Assembly: GCA_003991915.1 (NCBI GenBank)
Contig: RQTK01000172.1
Coordinates: forward strand, 263,352 to 327,351
Source of the DNA: Elysia chlorotica
Lineage: Eukaryota > Mollusca > Gastropoda > Plakobranchidae
Length of the DNA: 64,000 nt
Direction of reading: 5' to 3'
Below the pieces are notes generated by a model, which did no database searches, was not told the origin of the DNA, and saw only the letters and a program-made list of their open reading frames with translations. How positions within the stretch are numbered: the first letter of the stretch is position 1; each line of letters opens with the position of its first letter. Both the position numbers and the translations under genes were made by a program. This document shows positions 12,613 through 51,844 of this stretch, one piece after another.

Positions 12613-12762
12613 TCATTTTATCTTTTTTTTCTCAAAATTCCTCTGTAAATCCTAAAAGCTGCCAGCGGCGTCACCACCCAACCACGACTTTTACATCCGC
12701 CATTAGACTCCATTAAAATTACTTTATTCCCCTTAGAAACAAGGGCCTCTTGTGTTAGATCT

Positions 12763-12852
12763 ACGTTTCTAGGTGCGAGATGTCACTATTGCCATAGCAC
12801 TATCTCATACGTTTCTAGGTGCGAGATGTCACTAATGCCACAGCATTATCAC
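12763..12852. repeat. 46-bp tandem duplication
   Basis: Two adjacent copies begin ACGTTTCTAGGTGCGAGATG at 12763 and 12809 and differ at a few sites. Confidence 0.92.
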
Positions 12853-13151
12853 AGGCCCTGCCTCCGAACATGGGCCGATCCGCACTAATTTCTGAAATTC
12901 CATCTCCTTATTCGCTCTGGACTTTTTTTTAATCAATCTTTTTATGTTGAGGGGTCTTAAGGATTTGGAGCGTAAATGCCTTATTTTTCAGGTAATGAAA
13001 TAAGTATAACTCCTTATTTAGGCCATCTCTAGATAGCAACCTATATTCCACCAGACTGAAAACGGGACTTCACACAATACCTGGTTTTTTCAAATGTTCA
13101 TAGTGTCACGTCAAACAACGAAACACCAATCTGATAAGTAGTAAAGATGCG

Positions 13152-13153
<2 letters not shown>

Positions 13154-13186
<33 letters not shown>
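13154..13186. repeat. (TG)n microsatellite
   Basis: About 16 uninterrupted TG units. Confidence 0.95.
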
Positions 13187-13190
<4 letters not shown>

Positions 13191-13319
13191 ATCTGAGAAT
13201 AAGGTGTGTGTTGGAGATATAATTTATGACAAACCGACCCTACTGATTGAATGTTGAACAACATAAGCAGTGGGGAAAATCTGTTTAGGTAACAAACGTA
13301 AACTCATGTTATGGCAGTA

Positions 13320-13497
13320 TAATGGTATCGAAAGGCTACAGTCCCGAGTTTAGTCTGACAATCCAAACAGTTACCTTGTTGTTGACAGCCTGACCTGAAC
13401 CATGCATTATCCTCCATCAAGTTTTGTAATGGGGCAGTGACGGATTCTGTCATTGGTTGCCTCATGCTCATGACTTCTATTACAGCGAGTACACATG
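13320..13497 (+). repeat. dispersed repeat, copy 1
   Basis: Aligns with 35330-35506: both have GGTATCG, CAGCCT, CCTCCATCAAGTTTTGTAA, GGTTGYCTCA, GACTTCYATTA and CGAGTACA in the same order. Family unknown. Confidence 0.75.
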
Positions 13498-13849
13498 GGT
13501 GGTAATGTGCGAGAAATATATTTTGGGAGAATTAAAGCTGTTGAGCGATGGAATATAATCGTAACACAGCTAGTTCCACTATGTTACAGTAACTTTACAG
13601 TGGCTGGCCAACCATATCACGAAGGCACCTCAGTTTTAAAAAGAGTATGCGGCTTAAAACAACAGGCTTTTGTTGGAGATCTGAAAACATAACGAAATGA
13701 GAAATTAAGCTCACCACTTCCTCGTCATAAAATAAAATTGTCAACACTGCCGGTAAAAAATTAGCACGTTTAAATTAATAGTGACAATGTGGTGATATTA
13801 TTTCCAATAAGAGCTCGTTCCTGTGGACATACCAAAGTATATTTTACGT

Positions 13850-13850
13850 T

Positions 13851-13920
<70 letters not shown>

Positions 13921-13930
13921 CTCCCTCTCC
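13850..13930. repeat. (CT)n microsatellite
   Basis: CT units with one CTAT interruption. Confidence 0.95.
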
Positions 13931-14730
13931 TCTCTCACGCACACACACATATACCCATTTCACACTGTCTGAGCAGCAGCTGATGGAAACGCGCAATTGG
14001 CAGGTGAAAGCAAAACAGGAAGCGGCATGGTGCATTTCCGCGTGCATCTCCCACCTTCCCTCCCTCCCTAAGCACCAAGAGTATTCAATTCCATACAAAA
14101 ACAACATCTACTATTATTTTATCATTGGTGTTTGCTCTCCAAGGACATGTCTAGGCGGCCCAGGCCTATGGCAGACCGACCTACAAAGCAATCAACCCGG
14201 AGGATATAAAGGACTGTAGTGTATACAGGACCATAGCCAGGGGATAGCGAACTGGAACACAAACTCCACAGACACGCGCCGCCTCCGGGGGTAAATTTCA
14301 CCCCACGATCCACGCTATATAATTATTACCACTGCCGTCAATGCAGGCTATGCGATCTACATGACGATAACAGATGACGTAATTACGTGCCTTTACGTTT
14401 AAAAAATTTCTGAGAGCTCGCAACTTCCTAAGTCTAAGATATAGCTGATGCAGATCCCCTTGCCTATAGTCTTCATTCTTGTTATGGGCCCCATGATCGC
14501 AAGGATTCTATAGCTGTGCCCGACACCTACAGGAACAATAGGCGATCCTGGCATGGGTTCAACACGATGGATCCTCTTGATTGCTTTCTCTCTCGGTTAA
14601 TGAGCGTAAATTTAGTGCTCTGCCCGCATGACGCATACCATGCTCATTGTTACATGCACTAGAGTGAGAGACATGAATGGGACAAGCTGCAGGCTCAGAC
14701 AAAAAGATGCAATTAAACGCAGTGACTAAC

Positions 14731-14731
<1 letters not shown>

Positions 14732-14785
<54 letters not shown>
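14732..14785. repeat. (GA)n microsatellite
   Basis: Uninterrupted GA repeat. Confidence 0.96.
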
Positions 14786-14786
<1 letters not shown>

Positions 14787-15849
14787 AGTGAATATGTTAC
14801 ATTGTACACGAATAGAGGTGATATCGAGTTGGACGGTATTCAAATCAAAATTACTGGGTTCGCTGACTTGTCGAGATAATGTGTACACTCGCTCATGTGA
14901 TTATTCAACATTTTTTATGGCAATCTTTTATTCAACATTTCCGCTGCAGATATCCACTAATTGGGGTCTTTACAGTATGTGGCCATTTTCGTTCCATGTT
15001 TTCTGAGTGGGTGAAACGGAAACGGGTGATAATGAGATCATGAGGTGTCGATTTCGATTCGGTTTTGCTTCAACGAGTTTTTATGCTAGAAAAATCATGG
15101 AGCTTGCAACTATGAACGGTGCCATTCTAATTTATTTTTGTTGTGTCTCAGATAATACAAATCAGTTCACACTGCTGCCTATTTTTTGGTACTGTATTAT
15201 GTTCAAATATATAATTTTTTCCACCGGTTGGTGGTTTGCTTTAGTTGTTTTTGTTTTCTTGTTGTTGTTGAAGTTGTTAGGGTTCTTTTTCTATTAACTC
15301 CATCAATTTGAGATATTAGAAAAAAAATTTGTCGTACTATTTTAAGCGACATAGGGAGGCAGCTATTTTATCCCTTAAATAATAAGACAGATACAGGGGG
15401 TATGAAGGGACAGACATGCAGACACACAGACCCTACAAGAAGGCAGACAGGGATCTAATGTTCAAATAAAAAGCAATACCCCATCGTGGGCGGGGCTAAA
15501 TCAAACAGAGCCTTCGCTGGCCTTACCACACCTAGGCAAAAAAAATCCTCTCATCAGGTTATTCAACGATCACCGTGGCTTCAAATCAAATCCGATCTAG
15601 ACCTAGATCTAGAGAGGGGAGAAGTAAAGTACGTGTACTTTGTAGCGATGTTGGCAGGCATCCTACAGCGTGGAAACCCATCATCAGGAAAGCGGTCTAG
15701 GAGTGTATTAGGTTAACAGGATCTTGAGAATCGAAATATCGGCCAAGCTCGAGGAAGTCACACCATCTTCCCTGAAGCCCTTGCAATGTAATCTTAAGGT
15801 GTCGGGGAATGCGAAGTTGCCATCTAGTTTAACGTCACCAAGGTTTCAT

Positions 15850-16005
15850 GAAAGATCTTATATTGCGACGAGACCCCAAAGTGGGTTAACCAGGACTCAG
15901 CCGATCACATTAGACTGACACCGATACAACCAAAAGGCATAACGCGTTGGCTAGAGCGGGAACAGAGCCCTGTTAGAAGCCGCGCGTTCTGCCCTTTGAC
16001 GAATC
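15850..16005 (-). mobile_element. diverged SINE remnant
   Basis: GCCGATCACATTAGACTGAC and ACCGATACAACC match the antisense core. AGCCGCGCGTTCTGCCC corresponds to a tRNA-like head similar to the one in the copy near 19.0 kb. Heavily mutated. Confidence 0.55.
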
Positions 16006-18828
16006 CCATCTCTGCTTTTACAATGTAAAGATATAGCTGGATTTAAACCTAAAGGTTTAGAGTCTCCAAGTTTTTGGTAGAAATTACAACTACAAAACAT
16101 CCAAAGAAGGAAAGTGGGTATAGGATGTAGCTTACAAAGCATAATGACAAAACGCGATTTCATACGTGACAAACAGTATTACTTTTTACTTTACCTACAT
16201 GCAAGTAATTTTTTGTCGGATATAGCGAAGCCGTCTCCAAAGGTCTCCTACCTCTCAAGGAAGATCATAAATTATTCGGCAAAAACTTTCCCTCCGGTAT
16301 CTTATTATTATCGCACTAGAATCCACCCGCATCGTTCTGGCCTCTGGGACTGCAGGGGAACCCTCAGATGGATTAGCGGACACGGTTTTATGATCAGGCG
16401 GTATCGACAGGGACGCGTAGCACCCGGGTTGACCTCAGTGCAGACAGCCCAGAGAATGAATGATGCAGTAAAAAGACGGGTCGAATCGATGCCCACTACT
16501 CAGCGACGCGACAGGACGCTGAGGAGGCGATGAAATAATCGATGACCTTGGCCCTTTCCAGTTCCCCTATAATTGCAAGACAAGTGCTGATCTTGAGCAC
16601 TAACTCGCAAGAAGTGATGCAGCCGCTACATCTTGAGTTCTTGACTCCTGGCATAATTATTATGGAAGTTGTGCGGTATCGGTATTTAATTTAAGTTTTG
16701 TTTATTTGTTGTTGTTTTGTTTTTCGTTGCTTATCTGGAGGGTAACAATTTTAACGGTTGCATTAACCCTTAACTGAAATTATTTAAGGTTGATGAAAAA
16801 ATAAAGCTATACAGCAACATCCTAATATACAAATCCTGGTATACAATATATTACATGTATTACAGTTAGTTTTACAGCGCACGCATCTATATCAGTATCT
16901 CTGAGAAGCACAAATTTCAGACCACAAATAAGTAACTACGTTTAATAAAATAATAAAAAGTCAACAAAACAAAACAAAACAAAAACCAGGGTTGACTTAC
17001 AAGAGCTATCGAGTCAATGTAAACATGCCTTCTCAATATAATCATTAGGGAAAACGAGAGTCGATTGCAAATAGCGGCGTCTCCCCATGAGCTGCCTTGT
17101 TGACACTCCCCTTGGGGTGCTGAACAAGATAACGACGTGCAGAGGCGTTTTAACAGGCAATCGATGCACAAGGTGACGGGGAATAGTTAAGTTGAAGTTT
17201 GCTTGAAGTTTTGAAAACACATTAGTATCCAATAGGCATGAGTATCTCTCTGCACCCAGTTATTAGCCTTGCCAAATTCACCACAGCAGTTTGTTTATGT
17301 TTATCGGTTTTTCTGTCAAAAAAAATTAATGTTCAATTAAATGCGAACTGTTGCTCTCCCAATTGGTAGCAATGCCCTTGATGTTAGCCCAAATAACAAT
17401 GAAATTCAGCATGTGGGCTAAAAATTAGAGAAGCCTATCGACAACTTATTTGATATAAAGGAATAGCAAAACAAGAGTATTTTTTTCAAAGCAATGCTTG
17501 AAAAATACAATATTCCTTTCGTTTTCAATGCCTTAAGCTGCTAAAGCATTTCATATGTTTTCCCTTTTTTCCATTGTATCAGGTTGTTCGTTTACAATTT
17601 ATTGTTACTGCTGTTTGGTTTTTGTTACTGGTGTTGTTTTGACAAAGCTTATTTATAAAGAGGGAAGAATGGAAGAGACTCTCAAATAAAAACGAAACAT
17701 GTTTCCACCGTGGTGCGGGACCATGATGTATTTATGCTGCTACAGCTACAACCGACAAGACCACAGAACGACACACGACGTATGGACTCCTTCGCTAAAT
17801 CAGACATTGAAGACTCAGCAATCAGTTGCATCAGACATCGTTTACAATCGAGCTTAACAACGCAGACTGCCCATCCGCTCTCTAATACCATTGCCCTGGA
17901 AAGTCAGACTGGCAACTCCCCCAGGTTGATGGGCCTTAGCTGTATGGTCCTATAGCAAAGACAGTAAAAGTAGAACTTCAGATTGTACTTTGGCCCCATG
18001 ATATATTTTCTCAAGGTACCGTGCAGGCTTGCAGCGCGTCCCAGCTGGTGTGAAAATGGCAAGAAATCATATTAAAGGCATCTCAACCCTTTCTTCACTT
18101 TTATCTGGGGCAGTCGGCAAGACGTGCAGATAAACAGACGAAGAATTTGGTTGATTGTTTACAGGGGTAGCATTAAGAGCAACTTCAGATAAAGAGGATA
18201 TTAATAATAAAACTGGGGCAAGTAACTGCGGGTGCTTAAAGATCCAGTCATTCAATATATATATTCTTCGATAGGAAAAACATTGAGCCGCTCTTTGACA
18301 GTAATTGGTATTTATCTGACATTTGTATAGTCTCTTGTCAGTCTTGAGGCAACACTATTTTTACCAAACGAATAAAAAGGGAGAAATGGGTAGGGTTAGA
18401 TAAATAAAGACAGAGCTAGACATAGGGATATGAGAGAGGGAATGGTCGGTCGAAATATCTGGCATGATCACTGGAAGCACGCCAATAAAGTGTGTATTTT
18501 TAATAATCCATGAGGGTCAACATCCAGAAAAAATATAGTCAATATGTGGTACAAGTAAACGCCACGGCTAAAACCGCTGATGTCAAAGGAAAAATAGAAA
18601 ACTGAACTAAACCATGATTTTAAAGAACTTTTTTAATATTTACGCCCTGAATCCCTGATTATCTCTGACAACTGAAGTGTAGTTATGTTTAATTTTGTCA
18701 GTTTGAAAATTAAATGCCAAATCTCGCACAGTTGAATGTTCCACCGCACTGCTAACGGTTTGAAATCATTATATTTTTCATCGCCACAAGAAGCTTTGCG
18801 TGCTTTTCCTTATTTTTTTTTATTTCTT
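16006..18828. other. no gene seen
   Basis: A 139-codon open frame at 16114-16533 shows no domain I recognise. The rest is AT-rich, non-repetitive sequence. Confidence 0.5.
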
Positions 18829-19066
18829 AACGTTCATCGCAAGCATCTAAGCTTTCGTTGACGGGTCCTAAGAATTAATGGTCTAACAAATGTTCGTGCT
18901 AAGACACATGCACAGAGCGGGGGTACCAGGACTTCTGTCTCAGCCGGTCACGCTATATTGGTACATGTACCGACTCAACCGGTAGACACAAGGCCGATCC
19001 GATCGGTAATCGAACCAAAGACCTCCAGAATAGAAGCCGCGCGATCCGCCTTTGAGCCAACCTCTT
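18829..19066 (-). mobile_element. diverged full-span SINE copy
   Basis: Antisense tail AACGTTCATCGCAAGCATC, core GACGGGTCCTAAGA and CTGTCTCAGCCGGTCACGC, then CGACTCAACCGGTAGACACA. The head is tRNA-like, with antisense box B near 19010 (GGTAATCGAACCAAAG) and AGCCGCGCGATCC. Confidence 0.72.
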
Positions 19067-19836
19067 TCCTTGTTGACAATGTGATCGAACGAAATCGTTT
19101 TATTTATATTAGCCCACACTTCTATTTTCTTTATATACTAAAAGAAAAAGTATATGTGCACGCACAAATCCTTCTTTGACAAATGTCTTATGGTGTTTCT
19201 CATTTTTGCATACGTTACACCCGTTTGAAGAGAACATAGGTTTTAGTGCATTGTATAGGAGTATTAAACATTGATCCGATATTGTAAAATCATGTTCATG
19301 TTTCTCTCTCAATTCTCCCTCGTCGATGTCATAATTAAGAGTACAACACAGGATGACTTCTCTTCAATCGCGGGCCGAATGTCCCTATCGTTCTTATCTA
19401 TCTTGAGACGAGCCATGGTTTTGAATTTCGCCATCCTACAGCAGATCGATTTCGAGTAAATAGATTGTCTTGAACTTTACTAAGCTGTCTTGAACTTTAC
19501 TACGCAGGCGACGACTCTTGTTCATACCAGGGCCCATCTTCGGGCACTCTGAACGCAGCTAACTTAATCACACTTTAATCTTATCTCGAGAGATGTATCT
19601 ATCCGACCAAACTCGATTGTGTAGACACTCCTGCCCACTTTTTACATCTTGAGAATCGTGTTACACTTAGCGCATAGCCATGTTTTAAATAATTCATTTT
19701 ACGGACCCTGAGTCTCTCAGCGTTAAACAAGAGGTGCACTTCAAATAGTAAGAACATGTGACAATGTCAAAACCCTTAAAAAATATGAAATAACAAGAAA
19801 ATGTGTATGTATGTATGTAAGTAAAATAAGAAAAAA

Positions 19837-19860
19837 GGGGGGGGGGGGGGGNNGGGNGGT
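19837..19860. other. G-homopolymer with three undetermined bases
   Basis: A run of G with N at 19852, 19853 and 19857. The assembler or polisher could not resolve this position; it is a weak point for contiguity. Confidence 0.97.
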
Positions 19861-19865
19861 GGGTT

Positions 19866-19906
19866 TTTTATCGTGGCGGGCACAACTAACGTCTGACAGT
19901 TTTACG
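19866..19906 (-). mobile_element. short SINE core fragment
   Basis: ATCGTGGCGGGCACAACTAA then GTCTGACAGTTTTACGT resembles the antisense SINE core. It follows a G-run with ambiguous bases and precedes a 51-bp tandem repeat. Confidence 0.45.
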
Positions 19907-19909
19907 TCG

Positions 19910-20010
19910 CAGACAGCAGAGATAACACAGGACACATCCTCAGACAGTTCACCCACAGTACAGACAGCAGAGATAACACAGGACACATGCCTCAGACATT
20001 CACCCAACCA
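19910..20010. repeat. 51-bp tandem duplication
   Basis: CAGACAGCAGAGATAACACA starts at 19910 and at 19961. The copies differ by single-base indels near their ends. Confidence 0.93.
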
Positions 20011-20149
20011 GTAATGAGAATGTGGAAAGCAGTGTCTATAAAACTGAATATCAAAGACGTCAATAAATTATAGATGTCCCTCGAACAAACAGACAAAAAT
20101 ACTGTTTCAAACAAATCGTGATGCCTTCCTATTTGCCCTGTCCCCGTAT

Positions 20150-20180
<31 letters not shown>

Positions 20181-21189
20181 TCACCCGTTATTTGTTATTT
20201 GATTCAATAAATATAATCAATTGGGCTCAACAGGAATCGTTCAACCTTTGGAAATTCACCACAGGCATAACCGTTAAGTTAAATCTGATTCGCACTACAG
20301 GATAGTATGTATGTATAAAAAGAAGGAGTACAATAGACTGAGGCCGAGACAACACCAATTACCAACACATTCAAACAAATTTGAATGTTTGTCGACAGAA
20401 CTCTTTACCATTACGACAAAGCAATTCGGCGTTCAGCGGCAAGTCTGAATAATACATGCACACCAAACAGAACGCACTCACATCAGCCGGTCATGATTGC
20501 CTGGGAAACGGCCATGCCAATATTATCCGGAAATAAATTGGTCTGAGTGCTGGGATAGATGCTATTAGCTAGTGTTGATTTTTTTACTGAACTGCTAGTG
20601 TTACAGAGATGTTCAAACAATACTGTCTTTCTTTGAGATCGAGATACTGAGACTTTGATTGGCAAAAAAATTGTGGTTGAGCAGATCTGTATCTCTTTGA
20701 AAGACAGGATTTTTTTTACCCATCAACGCACTGCTTTGTGCAATGCTATAGGTTATTGGGACGATTCTAGCTTGTGCGAATTATTTCGAAACCGAACAAA
20801 AAAAGAATTTTTTTGTCGATCGTAGTTTTTTTCCAACATAGCCATATTATTCATAGTCAAAATGACAATAAAAGAGGTACAGCTTAAAGGATAAATCCAA
20901 CACCGCAAGCAAGCAAAACAATATCTAAGGAAAATAGAACAAACACTGCACTAATGTTACTTGTGGAAGCCTGTAAATATGGAGGAGAAAACAAAACTAG
21001 ATAAACCTGTACGAGTCCCGGGTGTTCTGCTCTGGGGTCCCGTCGCCGTATAGGATCTTTCTTGAGACCTAGGAGATGTAAAACCAGGAAAGAGCTTCGC
21101 TTATCCTACAAAAGATTACATCACGCTGTACTCTTTAATCTGCTGAAATCAAAGTGTTTTCCTTATAACGTTAGGGACACACGCCTCAC
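20011..21189. other. presumed PACS intron 4, no further exon recognised
   Basis: Follows the exon 4 donor (GTGAGG on the minus strand). It includes a fragment at 21044-21075 shared with the SINE-like tail at 49.7 kb. I looked for the next PACS block and did not find it. Confidence 0.5.
20153..20181. repeat. (CA)n microsatellite
   Basis: Uninterrupted CA repeat. Confidence 0.94.
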
Positions 21190-47370
<26,181 letters not shown>

Positions 47371-47450
47371 GTTTACTCCATTAGAAATTACGATTACTTC
47401 AAGTAGTCGATATCACAGCAGTCGTCACAATTTTATCGATATATAGCAAG
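47371..47450 (-). promoter_or_regulatory. putative PACS promoter / 5' UTR
   Basis: Directly upstream of the PACS ATG. On the minus strand it contains a TATATATCGATAAAA stretch. The palindrome TATCGATA at 47434-47441 lies 64-71 nt before the ATG. It resembles the insect DRE core element, but its use here is inference. The TATA-like run overlaps it. No transcription start can be fixed from sequence. A CT tract of about 190 bp lies roughly 540 bp further upstream. Confidence 0.3.
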
Positions 47451-47906
47451 ATCGAGTGTCTCGTATGTTTTTTCACTGAACAGAGAGCACCGTTATCATC
47501 GCTAAATATACCTGACCGAAAAAATGCGTTGCTCATCGGGCAAACACTGTGGCTGAGTGAGTGAATCACTGAGTGAGTATGAGGAAGAAGACTACCTCTA
47601 CAAATATGAGGTTCAACAATCCCCCAAATGTATGCTATTTAAGAGTTGTGTAATAATATCCATGTAAGATTGGTGCACATCTTGATTAAATTTTGAACTA
47701 AAACACATATGTGTATGCGTATGATGGTAGTAAATGACTGTTGAGGTGAGGTTTTGTTTTTGATCTTCACCCAAGTTGATATATTCCAAATGTTTCGGTT
47801 GACGTTCGTCTTTCGTCTTGAACTAGGACTAGGTTTCTTATGGCTATTTTTCTCGTTCATGTATCCACCTCGCGTGCTCTCGACCCATCGCCTTCTCTCT
47901 GTCTGT

Positions 47907-48110
<204 letters not shown>

Positions 48111-48431
48111 TCCATCTAACTTATTTTTTTCCTCTTTCTTTCTCTCTCTATTTATATATTTATTAACTAAGCCATGACATTATCATATATACGAAAAAAA
48201 AAAACTCATTGAATTATCACTTAAATCGAAAAGACTCCCGCCAGCAACCAACCGAAAGGTGCGTGCAGCTATAGTGTTATTGTTTTAGTTAGCATAATAA
48301 ACATCTTATCAGTGCTAGATCTGTTTTGGTACTATAGCCTACAGTTTATAACTATTAAAAAAGAGGACACGATTAGTTGGTGAACGTTAGCTCCAGTACA
48401 GTTTCGTGTTTGTTGTTGTTGCTGTTGTTAT

Positions 48432-48463
<32 letters not shown>

Positions 48464-49194
48464 GATGTGCATTTTGATGCCCACTGAGAACAAAAAGTAA
48501 TGTCATGGGTTCAAGCAGCTGATTGAGATATTGATAAATCAGCATACTTCTTGGTTTTGTTGTTGTTATTTATATTCTTTTTCTCGTCGAAATTTGGTCC
48601 GGATTTGTACGTTATATTTGGCTTTTTTGTTATTGTTTTGTGATTGTTGTTGTTGTTTGGTTGGTTGGTTGGTTGGTTAGTTGGTTGGTTAATAATATAT
48701 TGCATTTATATCTTCCATGAAAGATAATGCTCATTTGCGCTTAAAAACTTCCATTATCACAATTACAAAAGAGACATAACCATATAATGTTGACACACTA
48801 CAATATTACATTCAAAAGTCAAGAGGAATTGTTGGAGATATATTCTTCGATCACAGGTTCAATTTAAATTATCAAAAAGGCAGAACTTTATCATGCATTT
48901 AAAGAAGTGCCTCCCTTATGTATTTGGGAAGGTTGGAATGAGATAGTAAAAAGATCAATGACCTGTTGATTATTACCTGTTGTCAATTATGAGGCCAATA
49001 ACTATCGTATCGGAAAGAAATATATTATGAAACTCTTTAGGAGATAAAAGAAAGAAAATTATCAAGTACATAGTAAGTAACTATATAGTGGTTTGATTGG
49101 GTTATAATTATGGGTTCTGGCGAAGAGACGTCAATGTTGCGCGTGGCTTGTAATTAATAGTCCTGCGTTTTGTAACCCGATCAAGCCACCTTGT
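48111..49194. other. intergenic, no gene seen
   Basis: AT-rich, with GTT/TTG-rich stretches (for example a TTGG run at 48657-48690). Confidence 0.5.
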
Positions 49195-49320
49195 TCTCTT
49201 CTGGTTGGGTCGGTGTCAGTATTAAATGGTGGTCGGCTGAGACATGGTACGCCAACTCTGCCTTTTTATGTAAAATTTTCAGACTTTAGTCTTGGGATTT
49301 GTATCCGAATAGACTCTTCC
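49195..49320 (+). mobile_element. diverged SINE core fragment
   Basis: CTTCTGGTTGGGTCGGTGTC, GGTCGGCTGAGACATGGTAC and TTTTCAGACTTTAGTCTTGG follow the plus-strand core. The tRNA head and tail are not clear. Confidence 0.65.
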
Positions 49321-49559
49321 ATTGAGCCTGAGAAACTTTACACTTTGAGAAAGCTACAATCTCCGATCAGATTTTTTTTAGGACGAGTAGGCTACAAGGT
49401 GCGCCATTTAATACTTCAGTTTGTAACAGTTTTTACTAACGAGCATAAGCTTCAACGTTTGAATCCTAGCTGATGCGCTCGTCTCCGTAGGTGGAACTGG
49501 AAGCCTCGCTCGAGGACGGAAAGCTAATCCGTTTACCCAAATTCAAGGGAAGCAATTTA

Positions 49560-49775
49560 GTTTAGTCGTTCAAGGACATTGTTTCTAATCTGGAGAACCT
49601 GGGTTCTGTCCCCTATCAGAATGCCTTTGTTTCATATTGTTGGTTTAGTGTCATTAAAAATGTGATCTGTAGTCATTGAACCGTATATAATAAATAATTA
49701 GTCTTGAGTCGCCGTATAGGATCCTCTTTTGAGACCCTAAAACAATGCGTTAAACTAGGAGAAAGCTTATGTCTC
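49560..49775 (+). mobile_element. possible second SINE-like family
   Basis: A tRNA-like segment (box A TAGTTTAGTCG, box B GGGTTCTGTCCC) is followed about 110 bp later by GAGTCGCCGTATAGGATCCT and TTTTGAGACCCTAAAAC. A related tail (TCGCCGTATAGGATCTTTC) occurs at 21044-21075 beside PACS exon 4, so this is a dispersed sequence and not coding. The core differs from the main SINE. Confidence 0.45.
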
Positions 49776-49823
49776 CCTAGAGATAACCATGCTTACTTCA
49801 TGCATATTAGGTTTGTTAAAAGG

Positions 49824-50082
49824 GTTGGGTTTTTTGTTGGGTTGGTTTAACGTCCAACAGCAGCACTATATAGGCTATATTGTGGACGGGCCCAAGACGG
49901 ACGTCTGACAATTTTATGTGCTGCCACACACGAGACAGGGCGGGGATACCATGACTCCTGTCTCAGCCGGTCACATTATACTGACACCGACCCAACCAGT
50001 AGGGAACGCAACAGCCAGGATTCGAACTCGGGACCTTTTGCGTCGGAAGCCGATGTTCTACCCCTGGACCACCGCGCCCCCC
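49824..50082 (-). mobile_element. full-length tRNA-derived SINE with 11-bp target-site duplication
   Basis: Nearly identical in reverse orientation to the copy at 5.9-6.1 kb, including box A, box B and the conserved body. The duplication TTGTTAAAAGG is at 49813-49823 and 50083-50093. High similarity to the other intact copy suggests recent activity. It lies between PACS and TTC27. Confidence 0.92.
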
Positions 50083-50395
50083 TTGTTAAAAGGAGTCTTC
50101 AGTAATCTGAATTCATTTGCGATTCCAACAGATGTTTAAATGTAGAATAATAGAATGATAGAATAATTATTTGCTGCCAAACAATGTATTATTGGAAACT
50201 ATTAATTAATACTAGTATCTCTGTTTCAAATGATAATAGCATAATATTTCCTTTCACGCTCATGTTTAACCACTTGATATTACTAGGCCTAATAATTGCA
50301 AATGAACAATATCTTCTTAGACATGGTTCAGCTATTGCTTAAAGCATAATAAACGAATCAGTGGCTCCTTTCTCAGTACACAGAGGCATTAGAAT

Positions 50396-50463
50396 TTAGA
50401 TAGCTCAGTCTTTGGTGCTCAAGAGCGAAGCCCATAGGGTCTTATTTTCGAATCTCTGTACAT
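50396..50463 (+). mobile_element. tRNA-like pseudogene / SINE head
   Basis: GATAGCTCAGTCTTTGGTG resembles a tRNA 5' half with box A, and TTTTCGAATCTC resembles box B at the right spacing. The acceptor stem does not pair, so it is not called as a functional tRNA. Confidence 0.35.
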
Positions 50464-50721
50464 ATACCCCCCCCCCCCTTTCCCCTTGACCCTAATCCGC
50501 GAAATCCATGTAATGTAATGCTAACAACATGTAGCAATAACGCAACTTATGATTCCTATAGAGCCAGTTGAACGTGTTTTTGTTCTTTAGTATTAGTATT
50601 TTCTTAAGTTCTACGCATTCCCGTACCTCCAACAAAAACAAAACAAACAAGGAAACAAAAAATAAAAGGTTTCCGAAAAAGCATATTGGGTAAGGCCGCA
50701 CTCTTCCAATTCAAATGTTCG

Positions 50722-50788
50722 GACTTCAGCTGAGGATTAAACTTTGTAATTTGTAAATCCAGCGTTCTGCAGGCTAAGCCACCTTTGG
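50722..50788 (-). mobile_element. tRNA-like pseudogene / SINE head
   Basis: On the minus strand GTGGCTTAGCCTGCAGAACG and AAGTTTAATCCTC have box A and box B character with tRNA-like spacing. Degenerate; probably a SINE head remnant. Confidence 0.35.
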
Positions 50789-51771
50789 CCAATTTAAACC
50801 CTCATTATAATAATAAGCGAGAAAATCCATGATTGTTGTAATCCAATCTCCCATTTGGACACAATAATATCCGCTACCGTACAATAATGATATGCCGTAA
50901 AAACTCAACTCTAACTCCCGACGACACAAACGTAACTGGACTCTCCAGTGCAATGATAAAGTATAGTTATAAAATTCAATCGATTATAAGTGATGCATGA
51001 TAATATTTAAGATAATATTGTTTATGATAGACTATGGCTTTACATAAAATGCATGTTTTCTAGGCACCAATTGTTCTTTTTTTCATTTTACGCTCACTGT
51101 TGCATATCAACTGGGGATAAAAACAAATTTAAGACTGTCTCTGTGGTCTATCAAAATCCAAACAAAAGGAATCATAGTGAATTTTAGGCGGAGCAAGGTG
51201 GTCCCATCTTTTCTAACTGCGAGACAGCGTTTGGCGTGTTGGGTCGTTGAAATATTTTGGACCTTGTGTGCCAGGCTCATTCCCATGGAATGCTAATTGC
51301 GTATAGTCAAGAAGATTAATCAAACAGCTAACTCTCAGAAAAAATTAGTATGAATTCAGTAACTTTCATTGCTATGATGACCATCTGTTGCGCTTATTAA
51401 TGTTCATGACTGTATAGGCAGCATGCTCACCCAATCCATCATTTTCTACGATCACGCTTTCCACTGTTGTCTTGATAAATGGAACTCGGTAATTAGAGAG
51501 TAATAGATGCCAGATGGCCTTCTCTAAGCCAATCCATGGCTTCTTTCATAATGATGAGAAACATACCTGCAACACATTGACGACATGGTTGTCTTAGAGT
51601 ATTAAAGGCACGAACATTTTCCTTCAATAATTAATTCAATATTGCAACAACACAATGAATACTAGAGTTAAGTAGTGGTTCAAATAGGAGAAAAGCGATA
51701 AGATCTTATCAAAATAATTATTATGGTTTTAAAAAAATGGCTAGATCACAGAGAGACAGTGAGACTGAGAG

Positions 51772-51844
<73 letters not shown>

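Larger units (their letters stand above)
13498..15849. other. no gene seen apart from microsatellites
   Basis: Contains the CT and GA repeats listed separately. Short open frames near 14788-15297 have biased, AT-driven composition and no recognisable domain. Confidence 0.55.

Noticed and set aside
16114..16533. 139-codon plus-strand open frame ending in an Arg-rich tail
   Set aside because: No recognisable domain, no splice or promoter context; plausible by chance in a 64-kb window.
21044..21075. Possible extra PACS exon just downstream of exon 4
   Set aside because: The sequence recurs at 49.7 kb in a repeat tail and does not match PACS.
49918..50139. Open frame containing LPHTRQGGDTMTPVSAGHI, also present at 5797-6057
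   Set aside because: Shared only because both are the same SINE; not a protein family.
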